Source: Micromonospora tarapacensis
Lineage (GTDB): Bacteria; Actinomycetota; Actinomycetes; Mycobacteriales; Micromonosporaceae
Length of the DNA: 64,000 bases
Direction of reading: 5' to 3'
Assembly: GCF_019697375.1 (NCBI RefSeq)
Contig: NZ_JAHCDI010000004.1
Span: 1,537,324-1,601,323 of the forward strand
The notes under the pieces were generated by a model that searched no databases, had not been told where the DNA came from, and worked only from the letters and a program-made list of their open reading frames with translations. This document shows positions 9,106-17,200 of the stretch, in pieces. A program made the position numbers and the translations under genes. Position 1 is the first letter of the stretch, and the number at the start of each line of letters is the position of its first letter.

Positions 9106-9111
9106 CCGCCC

Positions 9112-9216
9112 AGCCTAGAACGCGACAAGGCAAGTGTCGACAGTGCGGCTTCCGGCGCCGACGACGTATGTAGGGTCTTGCCGGCCGGGGCCCACTCGCG
9201 GATAGTGCTCTGTATG
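9112..9216. promoter_or_regulatory. divergent promoters of condensation protein and P450
   Basis: Minus: TCGACA (9135-9140), 17 bp, TAGGCT (9112-9117), 6 nt, GTG 9105. Plus: TTGCCG (9178-9183), 17 bp, GATAGT (9201-9206), 7 nt, ATG 9214. Neither start has a clear ribosome site. The plus promoter shares the 13-mer TAGGGTCTTGCCG (9171-9183) and GGATAGTG with the promoter at 35865-35902. GTGTCGACAGTG (9134-9145) recurs with one change after the P450 at 10431-10442. Confidence 0.6.
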
Positions 9217-10422
9217 CGAGCCGACACCGCGCGCCCTCACCTGTCCGCGGCGTTCCTGGCGACCCAGGACGACCCCTACCCGGCCTACGCCCAACTGCGC
9301 GCCCGCGGCCCGTTGTCCCGGGCGGAACTGGGCCAGTGGCTGGTCACCGGGCATTCCGTGGTCTCCACCCTGCTGCGCGACAACCGGCTGGAGAGCCGGA
9401 TGCCGGCGGAGTACACCCGGCTCACCCTCGGCGACGGCCCGGGTGCGGAGTTCCTGGACCGGATCGTGCTGACCCGCACCCCGCCGGACCACACCCGCCT
9501 GCGGCGGTTCATCGGCCGGGCGCTGGGCACCCCGGTGGTGCGCCGGCTGACCGGACACATCGGCGCGGCGGCCGACGCGCTGCTCGCACCTGCCCTGGAA
9601 CGGGGCCGGCTCGACGTGGTGACCGACCTGGCGGTGCCGCTGCCGGTCGGCGTGGTGTGCGATCTGATCGGGATCCCGTCCGGTGACCGGCCGGAGGTGC
9701 TGACCCGGGTCGTCTCGTTGGCCAAGGTCTTCGACGCGGCGAACCTGACCCCGGCCGACCTGCACGACATCAACGCCGCGCTGCCCTGGCTGCACGACTA
9801 CCTCGCCGAGTTGCTGTCCAGCCGGCGGGAGCAGCCCGGCGGGCCGACGCTGGCCGGGATGTACTGGGAGGAGTCGGCCACCGACCGGCTGGCGGTCGCG
9901 GACTTCGCCGACAACATGCTCTTCCTGTTCCACGCCGGGTTCGAGACGACCATGGGCCTGGTCTCCAACGGGGTCGCCGCGCTGCTCGCCCATCCGGAGC
10001 AGCTGCGCCGGCTGCGGGCCGATCCGGCGCTGGTGGCCTCGGCGGTGGAGGAGTTCCTGCGCTACGACGCGCCGATCCAGAACGTCATCCGGGTGGCCCG
10101 CGAGCCGGTCGAGGTGGCCGACGTGAAGATCCGGGCCGGGCGGACGGTGCTGCTGCTGCTCGGCGCGGCCAACCGGGACGCCACGGTGTTCACCGACGCG
10201 GAGCGTCTCGACGTCGGTCGCGATCCGAACCCGCACCTCGGATTCGGCGGGGGCCTGCACCACTGCCTCGGCACCGCCCTGGCCCGGCTGATGTCGGTGG
10301 TCGTCTTCGAGCGGCTGGTGGGCGCCGTGGAGATCCTCGGTCCGGCGGCGCCGCCGGTCCGGCGCCGACACGCCAGCCTGCGCTCGTACGACCACCTGCC
10401 GTTGGCGGTGCGGGCCCGCTGA
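9214..10422 (+). CDS. cytochrome P450 (second of three)
   Basis: 402 residues. The heme loop is FGGGLHHCLGTALARL and the I-helix motif is HAGFETT, where Ala-Gly-x-Glu-Thr positions are intact. The K-helix block is EEFLRYDAP. It resembles the P450 at 5349-6545 (shared DDPYPAYAQLR-type N-terminus and DAPIQ after the K-helix), so the two are probably paralogues with different positions of attack. ATG 9214 is chosen from the promoter 7 nt upstream. Transcription may read on into the VOC gene 81 bp downstream, though that gene has its own ribosome site. Confidence 0.92.
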   Translation: MRADTARPHLSAAFLATQDDPYPAYAQLRARGPLSRAELGQWLVTGHSVVSTLLRDNRLESRMPAEYTRLTLGDGPGAEFLDRIVLTRTPPDHTRLRRFIGRALGTPVVRRLTGHIGAAADALLAPALERGRLDVVTDLAVPLPVGVVCDLIGIPSGDRPEVLTRVVSLAKVFDAANLTPADLHDINAALPWLHDYLAELLSSRREQPGGPTLAGMYWEESATDRLAVADFADNMLFLFHAGFETTMGLVSNGVAALLAHPEQLRRLRADPALVASAVEEFLRYDAPIQNVIRVAREPVEVADVKIRAGRTVLLLLGAANRDATVFTDAERLDVGRDPNPHLGFGGGLHHCLGTALARLMSVVVFERLVGAVEILGPAAPPVRRRHASLRSYDHLPLAVRAR

Positions 10423-10503
10423 CGGGCGGTGTGTCGACTGTGCTCGCGTGTGGTCGCCGCCGGGTAGGGTGTGGTGTCGTCTGTCGACATCAGGAGGATC
10501 TTC

Positions 10504-10914
10504 ATGTCCGACGTGGTCGCACCCGTCATCCCGTTCCTGCGCTACCAGGATCCGCGCGCCGCGATCGACTGGCTGTGCTCGGCCTTCGGCTTCGACGTGC
10601 TGGAGACCACCACCGGCGGCGAGGGTCAGGTCGTGCACGCCGAGTTGCGCTGGGGCATCGGCACCTTCCAGCTCGGCCCGGCCGGGTCGTCGAGCCTACC
10701 CATGGGCAGTCCGCGTGACCTGCCCTTCACCAGCCAGGGCGTGTACGTGTACGTCGGAGACGCCGTCGACGCGCACCACGACCGCGCCGTCGCCGCGGGC
10801 GCCGAGGTGGTCATGCCGCTGACCGACACGGACTACGGCTCCCGGGAGTACGTCGTCCGGGACATCGAGGGCCACCTGTGGGGCTTCGGCAGCTACGCGC
10901 CGAAGCTCGACTGA
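10504..10914 (+). CDS. small VOC/PhnB-like protein, possible drug-binding resistance protein
   Basis: 136 residues with the beta-alpha-beta-beta-beta repeat of the vicinal-oxygen-chelate superfamily (PFLRYQDPRAAIDWLCSAFGF at the start of the first half; YVVRDIEGHLWGFGSY near the end). Members next to biosynthetic genes often bind and shield cells from the product, as bleomycin-resistance proteins do; others are PhnB-like with no known activity. ATG 10504 follows AGGAGG. It is paralogous to the next gene, and both precede the MFS exporter, which fits self-protection; this remains inference. Confidence 0.75.
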   Translation: MSDVVAPVIPFLRYQDPRAAIDWLCSAFGFDVLETTTGGEGQVVHAELRWGIGTFQLGPAGSSSLPMGSPRDLPFTSQGVYVYVGDAVDAHHDRAVAAGAEVVMPLTDTDYGSREYVVRDIEGHLWGFGSYAPKLD

Positions 10915-11022
10915 CCGTTGCCGACAGAACGTCCACGCCTTTTCGTCCGTAGGACACAAAGAGCACATAGAGTGATTGTTCGTCCTGACTTCGTCCGCAG
11001 CACAGACTCCGAGGAGTGACCC

Positions 11023-11445
11023 ATGGCCGATTCCTCCGTCCCGCCCACCGTCGCCCCCTACATCGCGTACGAGAACCCGGCGAAGGCCATCGAGTGGCTG
11101 GTGAACACGTTCGGCTTCACCACGCTGGGCGTCTTCGACGACGGGGCCGGAAACGTCTACCACGCCGAACTGCGCATCGGTGACCACGGGCTGATCATGA
11201 TCAATCCCGCGAACGGCGGGCTGCGTCTCGGCGAGCCGCTGGCGCTCGGCGCCGCGACCGCCGGCACGTTCGTGCGGGTCGAGACCGACACCGAGGTGGA
11301 CGATCTGCACGGCCGCGCCGTCGCCGCCGGTGCCGAGATCCTGCTTCCGCCGGAGAGCAAGCCGCACGACTCGTACGAGTTCACCTGCCAGGACCCGCAG
11401 GGTCACGTCTGGACGTTCGCGACCTACCGGACCGCGCTCGGCTGA
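11023..11445 (+). CDS. small VOC/PhnB-like protein, paralogue of the preceding one
   Basis: 140 residues. The same fold signature is visible: YIAYENPAKAIEWLVNTFGF at the start and FTCQDPQGHVWTFATY at the end. A CCGAGGAG ribosome site precedes ATG 11023. It has its own 108-bp upstream region with an AT-rich CACATAGAGTGATTG, so it may be separately transcribed. Tandem VOC proteins beside an exporter suggest binding or detoxification of the cluster product. Alternative: unrelated PhnB-like protein. Confidence 0.72.
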   Translation: MADSSVPPTVAPYIAYENPAKAIEWLVNTFGFTTLGVFDDGAGNVYHAELRIGDHGLIMINPANGGLRLGEPLALGAATAGTFVRVETDTEVDDLHGRAVAAGAEILLPPESKPHDSYEFTCQDPQGHVWTFATYRTALG

Positions 11446-11459
11446 GCGTCGCCGGAAAC

Positions 11460-11499
11460 CTGGTGCGGGACGGCCCTGGCCCAGGGCGTCCCGCACCAG
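11460..11499. terminator. strong bidirectional terminator
   Basis: Arms 11460-11479 and 11481-11499 are complementary over 19 bp with a single-base bulge and almost no loop. It sits between the convergent VOC (ends 11445) and MFS (ends 11511) genes, with 3' ends on both sides. Confidence 0.75.
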
Positions 11500-11510
11500 C
11501 CTCCGGTTCG

Positions 11511-13211
11511 CTAGCGCCGGGGCAGCAGGAAGCTGCCCAACAGGGCCAGGGCGAAGCTGATCACGCTGAACCAGAGGGTGCCGACCATCGCTCGCTGGAA
11601 GCTGATCTGGCTGGTCTCGAAGGCCCGCTGCTCGACGACCTCGGCGGCGCCGCCGCCGCTGCCGGCGGCCAGACTCGCGGCGTCGCAGCCGGGCGGCGGG
11701 AGTGTCGGGTCCGCCGCGTCGAGTTGGCTGGTGACGCAGTCGCGGAACCGGTCGCCGATCTGCCCGGCCTGGGCGTCGGAGACGCCGGCGGCGACCAGGT
11801 CGGCGCGCAGCCTCGGCGCCACGTCGTCGACCGCCGCCGGCGCCTGGGCGGCGAGCAGGCTGAAGAAGAGCGTGCCGCAGGCCGCGATGCCCAGGGTCAC
11901 GCCGATCTGGTAGTTCGCGTTGACCACCCCCGAGGCGGATCCGGCCTGGTGACCCGGCACGTCGTGCAGCGAGTAGCCCATCAACGGCGGGAAGGTCATG
12001 CCCATGCCGGCGCCGCCGATGAACATCGGGACGAGCAGCTGCCAGATGGTCACCTGCGGCGTGCTGTCGATGACCCACATGAACCAGAACATGCTGACGA
12101 TCAGCAGCAGCAGCCCGGCCTGCAGGCCCAACCGGCCGAGCTTCGGCGTGATCGCCCGGGCGGAGAGCCAGCCGAGCAGGGGCACGGCGACGTCCCACGG
12201 CAGCCCGGACAACCCGGCGCGCAGGATGCTGTAGCCGACGCCGATCTGCAGGTAGATGGTGATGACCAGGAAGAACGACATCACCGCGCCCTGGAAGAGG
12301 AAGACCACGATCAGGCCCGAGTTGAACGAGCGGTGCCGGAACAGCGACATCGGCACCAGGGGCGACTCGGTCCGGGACCGCTGGTGCACCACGAACAGCG
12401 CGAAGACGGCCAGGCCGCCGGCCATGCTGGCGTACGTCCATGCTGGCCAGTCCTGCTCACGTCCCTGCACCAGCGGGTAGACGATCAGCAGCACCGCCGC
12501 CGTGATCAGGGTCGCGCCGACCACGTCGAGTCGTTCCCGGCGGTTCGGCTTCGACTCGGGCAGCAGGGTCCGGGCGGCCAGGAAGGCCGCGATGCCGATC
12601 GGGACGTTGACCAGGAAGATCGTCCGCCATCCCAGGCCGGCCACGTTGGCGGTGGTCAGCAGCGCGCCGACCAGCGGGCCGCCGACCGTGCCGAAGGCGA
12701 GCGCCGCGCTCATCGCGGCGAACGCCCGGCCGCGCTCCTTCGGCGCGTAGAGCAGCTGGATGAGGGTGTAGACCTGCGGCACCATCACCGCGCCCATCGC
12801 ACCCTGGACGAAGCGCAGCACGATCAGCTGCTCGGGCGACTGGGCGAGCCCGGCGAGCAGCGAGGTGAAGGTGAAGCCGGCGACGCCGATGAGGAACATC
12901 CGGCGTACGCCGACGATGTCGCCGAGCCGACCGGAGATGATCAGCATCGAGGCGAACGCGAGCGCGTACCCGGCCACCAGCCACTGCATGGTGGAGGCGG
13001 TGGCGTCGATGCCGTCCCGGATCGACGGCAGCGCCACGTTGACGATGGTGATGTCGAGCAGGTCCAGCACGAACCCGGTGAGTACGACGACGAGGGCTAG
13101 GGTGCGCTTGCGGCCGGTGATCGGGGGAACGAACTCGTCGGGTGGTGCCGGGGCCGGCGCCGACACCGTGCTGGTGTCGGCACCGGACGACGTGCGGCTG
13201 TCGTCAGACAT
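11511..13211 (-). CDS. MFS drug-export protein, DHA2 (14-TM) family
   Basis: 566 residues. The first membrane helix ends in LLDITIVNVALP, matching the conserved LDxTIVNVALP motif of DHA2 exporters. GRLGDIVGVRRMF is the loop 2-3 motif, and many further hydrophobic helices follow to a total of about 14. A hydrophilic periplasmic-type loop rich in Asp/Pro/Cys lies near residues 470-530. Proton-driven export of the cluster product is the likely role, at the inner membrane. ATG 13211 follows AGGAAAGG. It lies downstream of the PPTase on the same strand, but a hairpin separates them. It is the only transporter in the window. Confidence 0.9.
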   Translation of the reverse strand: MSDDSRTSSGADTSTVSAPAPAPPDEFVPPITGRKRTLALVVVLTGFVLDLLDITIVNVALPSIRDGIDATASTMQWLVAGYALAFASMLIISGRLGDIVGVRRMFLIGVAGFTFTSLLAGLAQSPEQLIVLRFVQGAMGAVMVPQVYTLIQLLYAPKERGRAFAAMSAALAFGTVGGPLVGALLTTANVAGLGWRTIFLVNVPIGIAAFLAARTLLPESKPNRRERLDVVGATLITAAVLLIVYPLVQGREQDWPAWTYASMAGGLAVFALFVVHQRSRTESPLVPMSLFRHRSFNSGLIVVFLFQGAVMSFFLVITIYLQIGVGYSILRAGLSGLPWDVAVPLLGWLSARAITPKLGRLGLQAGLLLLIVSMFWFMWVIDSTPQVTIWQLLVPMFIGGAGMGMTFPPLMGYSLHDVPGHQAGSASGVVNANYQIGVTLGIAACGTLFFSLLAAQAPAAVDDVAPRLRADLVAAGVSDAQAGQIGDRFRDCVTSQLDAADPTLPPPGCDAASLAAGSGGGAAEVVEQRAFETSQISFQRAMVGTLWFSVISFALALLGSFLLPRR

Positions 13212-13276
13212 CGGATCCCTTTCCTGAGGGCTCAACGGACATCGCGTGGGTGGGGGGCCTGCCTGCGTGGACTCCT

Positions 13277-13313
13277 CCGTTGCCGGACGGTGAGCCCGGC
13301 GTGCCGGCAACGG
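13277..13313 (-). terminator. hairpin downstream of PPTase gene
   Basis: CCGTTGCCGG (13277-13286) and CCGGCAACGG (13304-13313) are perfectly complementary, with further pairing outside the core. The hairpin lies 26 bp past the PPTase stop (13339) and upstream of the MFS start, so the exporter may need its own promoter. Confidence 0.55.
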
Positions 13314-13338
13314 ATGGAGATCAGGTAGTTGCGTTAGG

Positions 13339-14109
13339 TCAGCACCTTATTGGAAATGTGTGTCGCTCAGGAACCGCCACACCGGTACGAATCCGATCGA
13401 GAAGGGATTCACCGTCGTGACAGGACACGACAAGTGGCCGGCCGAGTGTGGCCAGCGCACCGCCGTATCCGGCGGGTGTGGCCAGGTCGGTCAGGTGTGG
13501 CGGGTCCGCCGGGACGGGGGTGGCGTCCCAGCTCAGCAGGGCGGCCGGCTGGTCCGGGCCGGTCACGGTGATCGCGGCGGGATCCACCGTCAGCCCGTCG
13601 CCGGTCGCCTTGAGCAACGCCTCCTTCCTGGTCCAGTACCTGATGAAGGCGGCCGTCCGGTTCCGGGCCGCGGTGAGGACCGCACGTTCGGTGGGGGCCA
13701 GGGCGCGCAGCGGCAGGGTGTCCCCGCGCAGCGCGACCCGTTCGACGTCGACGCCGATCTCGGTCCGTAGGGCGAACGCCACCACACACCACCGTCCGGA
13801 GTGCGCGACGGAGAACGTCACCGGGGAGGCCGGCGTGCGGAGCACCGGCTTGCCGTGTGGCCCCCCGCACCGCCGGCAGGTCGCCTCGAAGCGCAGCCCG
13901 GACGCCGGGACGCCGAGCATGTCGGCGAGCACCAGTCGCGTCAGCGCCCGCGCGGTGAGATGCGCCGCCCGCCCTCGCCGGTCGGTGAACGTCGCGTGTC
14001 GGCGGCGCTCCCCGGTGCCGAGCAGGGCGAGCAGGCCCGGGTCGTCCGGCGACGCGACCCGGGCCCACCAGACCTGGCAGGTGCCCTCGACGGGCAGGCC
14101 GGTCGTCAT
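13339..14109 (-). CDS. Sfp-type 4'-phosphopantetheinyl transferase
   Basis: 256 residues. The Mg-binding GVDVERV (Asp121, Glu123) and the WTRKEALLKATGDG block (residues 159-172, with Glu163) define the Sfp/EntD-type PPTase family. The N-terminal RCGGPHGKPVL (residues 80-90) is the usual substrate-interaction block. It transfers phosphopantetheine from CoA to the Ser of carrier domains, here the ArCP, PCPs, free PCP and ACP. ATG 14109 is preceded by AAGGGGG. It is divergent from the NRPS operon, so both are probably expressed from the 14110-14293 region. Very likely the dedicated activator of this cluster. Confidence 0.93.
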   Translation of the reverse strand: MTTGLPVEGTCQVWWARVASPDDPGLLALLGTGERRRHATFTDRRGRAAHLTARALTRLVLADMLGVPASGLRFEATCRRCGGPHGKPVLRTPASPVTFSVAHSGRWCVVAFALRTEIGVDVERVALRGDTLPLRALAPTERAVLTAARNRTAAFIRYWTRKEALLKATGDGLTVDPAAITVTGPDQPAALLSWDATPVPADPPHLTDLATPAGYGGALATLGRPLVVSCHDGESLLDRIRTGVAVPERHTFPIRC

Positions 14110-14293
14110 CGCGGATGCCCCCTTCCGCCGCGCGCCGTCGAGGCGCGACGGCCGTCGCGACGTTGTATGTGGAGCGTATTGCAAGTAGCTTGTTCTTTCT
14201 ACTGTACGTATCCGGGCGCGCTTGTTACCTTGGCGTCGACACCGGCTCGTGTGCCAGCGACGCGAGAGCTCCGTCGGACAGGGGAGACCCAGA
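14110..14293. promoter_or_regulatory. divergent control region of PPTase and NRPS operons
   Basis: 184 bp with an AT-rich core (about 14160-14210) containing TTGTATGTGG, TTGCAAGTAGCTTG and TTCTTTCTACTG. CAAG-TAG-CTTG (14182-14192) is a small inverted repeat. Promoters for both directions must lie here, but no hexamer pair with good spacing stands out. The GGGGAG at 14281-14286 is the NRPS ribosome site. Confidence 0.5.
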
Positions 14294-17200
14294 TTGGGCG
14301 TTGAGGCCGAACACAGACGACCCCTCACCCGGGACGGCATGCGGAACGACATCGCGGCGGTCCTCGGCGAACCACCCGACACGGTCGCGGACGACGCCGA
14401 CCTGCTCCAGCTCGGTCTCGACTCGATCGGCGTGATGCGGCTGGTCGGCCGCTGGCACCAGTGCGGTGTCTCGCTGAGCTTCGCGGAGCTGATCGAGGGA
14501 CGCACCCTCGACGACTGGTGGCGGATGGCCGTCGACCGGGTGCCCACCGGCGCGGTGGCGGCGGACGAACCACCCCTGGCCGTCGTGGACGGTGCCGAGC
14601 CGTTCGACCTGGCACCCATGCAGCACGCCTACTGGGTGGGCCGGGGCGACGGCCAGGCCCTCGGTGGCGTCGGCGCGCACTTCTACAACGAGTTCGACGG
14701 GACCGCGGTGGACCCGGCCCGGCTGGAGGCCGCCGTCCGGGCACTGCTGCGCCGGCACGGCATGCTGCGCGCCCGCTTCGACGAGGACGGCCGGCAACGG
14801 ATCCTGGCCGACAGCGCCTGGCCCGGCCTCACCGTGCACGACCTCCGTGGCGACGATCCCGAGACGGCCGAACGCACACTGCTGCAGCTGCGCGACCGGT
14901 TGTCGCACCGGCGGCTGGACGTGGCCCGCGGCGAGGTCTTCGACGTGCAGCTCTCGCTGCTGCCCGGCGGAGCCACCCGCTGCCACGTGCACATCGAGAT
15001 GCTGGTGGCCGATGCGCACAGCTTCCGCATCCTGATGTCCGAACTCGCCCGGCACTACCGGGATCCGGCGGCCGAACCGCCCCCGATCGGGCTGGACTAC
15101 CCGACCTACCTGGCGACCCTGCGCGCGCGCCGGGACGGCGAGCGGGACGCCGACCGCACGTACTGGCAGTCGCGGCTGCCCGAGCTGCCCGGCCCGCCGG
15201 AGCTGCCGTTGGCCGTCGACCCGCAGCAGGTCAGCGGCCAGCGCGTGGTCCGGCACCACCACTGGGTCGCCGCCGAGCAGGTCGAGCGGCTGACCCGACG
15301 GGCCCGGTCGTACGGGTTGACCCTGCCGGTGCTGTTCCTGACCGCCTTCGGTCACGTGCTCGGCCGCTGGAGCGCCGCCCCGCGCTTCCTGCTCAACCTG
15401 CCGCTCTACGACCGCCAGACGGTCCACCCCGACGTCACCCACCTGGTCGGCGACTTCACCAACCTGCTGTTGCTGGAGGTCGACACCGGCGCCGACCGTG
15501 ACTTCGTGGCGTTCGCCCGCGCGGTGCAGGACCGGATGCGCGCCGACGCGGCCCACCCCGGCTACACCGGCGTGGACGTGCTGCGCGACCTGACCCGCCA
15601 CCGCGGTGGCACCCCGGTCGGCGCGCCGGTGGTCTTCACCAGCGCACTCAGCCTCGGCGAGCTGTTCGACACCGAGGTGCGCGACAGCTTCGGCACACCC
15701 GGCTGGACGATGTCCCAGACCCCGCAGGTGTGGCTGGACGTGCAGGTCACCGAACGCGAACACGGACTGTTCGTCAACTGGGACTGCGTCGAGGAACTCT
15801 TCCCGCCGGGCCTGATCGGGCAGATGTTCGAGGCGTACCTCACGGTTCTCGGTTGGCTGCTGGACGACGACGCGGACTGGTCAGCGAGCCTGCCGGAACT
15901 GCTGCCACCGGTGACCCGGCAGGTCCGGGCGGCGGCCAACGACACCGCCCGCCCGGTCCGTCGCCGCCGGCTGCACGAGGACTTCTACGCCCACGCCCGC
16001 GCCGAGCCGCACCGTCCGGCGTTGCTCTGGGGCACCGACGGGCTGCTCAGCTACGGCGAGCTCGCCGACCGGGCCGACCGGGTGGCCGGTGCCCTGGTCG
16101 CGGGCGGGGTCCGCCCCGGTGACGCGGTCGCCGTCACCGTCGAGAAGGGGCCGGAGCAGGTCGTCGCCGTGCTGGGCGTCCTGCGCGCCGGCGGGGTGTA
16201 CGTGCCCGTCGGCGTCGACCAGCCGGCCGCCCGCCGGGCCCGGATCCACGCGGTGGCCGGGGTGCGGCACGTGGTGGCCAGCAGCCCACCGCCCGAGCTG
16301 CCCGCGCCGTTGTGCGTGGTCGACGTGGCGGACCGGTCGTTCCCGCCGGTCACCCCGGTCACCGGCAGCGACGACGACCCGGCCTACCTGCTGTTCACCT
16401 CCGGCTCCACCGGCGAGCCGAAGGGGGTGCAGGTGCCGCACCGGGCCGCGGTCAACACCATCGACGACATCGACCGGCGGTTCGGGATCGGGCCGGCCGA
16501 CCGGGTGCTGGCCGTCTCGGCCCTCGACTTCGACCTGTCGGTGTACGACATGTTCGGTCTGCTCGGCGTCGGCGGGGCGGTGGTCTGCCTCGCCGAGGAC
16601 GAGCGACGCGACGCCGACCGCTGGCGGGAACTGGTCCGCCGGCACCGGGTCACCGTCTGGCAGTCGGTGCCGGCGCTGCTGGACATGCTGTTGAGCGCGG
16701 GGCCCGGCGACACGGACCTGCCGCTGCGGCTGGCCCTGCTCGGCGGTGACTGGGTCGGGCTCGACCTGGCCGCCCGGCTGGCCGCGCGGGCCCCCGGCGC
16801 GACGCTGGTGGCGCTGGGCGGCACCACGGAAACCGCCATCCACTCCACCGTGCAGGTGGTGCCGGTGCCGGCACCCGCCACGTGGCGCTCGGTGCCGTAC
16901 GGCGTACCCCTGGCCAACCAGCTGATGCGGGTCGTCGACCCCGCCGGACGGGACCGGCCGGACTGGGTTCCCGGCGAACTGTGGATCGGCGGGGAGTCGG
17001 TGGCCGACGGCTACCGCGGCGACCCCGAACGGACCGCCGCGCAGTTCCGCGAGATCGACGGGGTGCGCTGGTACCGCACCGGTGACCTGGCCCGCTACCA
17101 GCCGGACGGCATCGTCGAGTTCCTCGGCCGGGCCGACGCCCAGGTCAAGATTCGTGGGCATCGGATCGAGCTGGGTGAGATCGAGACCGCCCTGGAGCGA

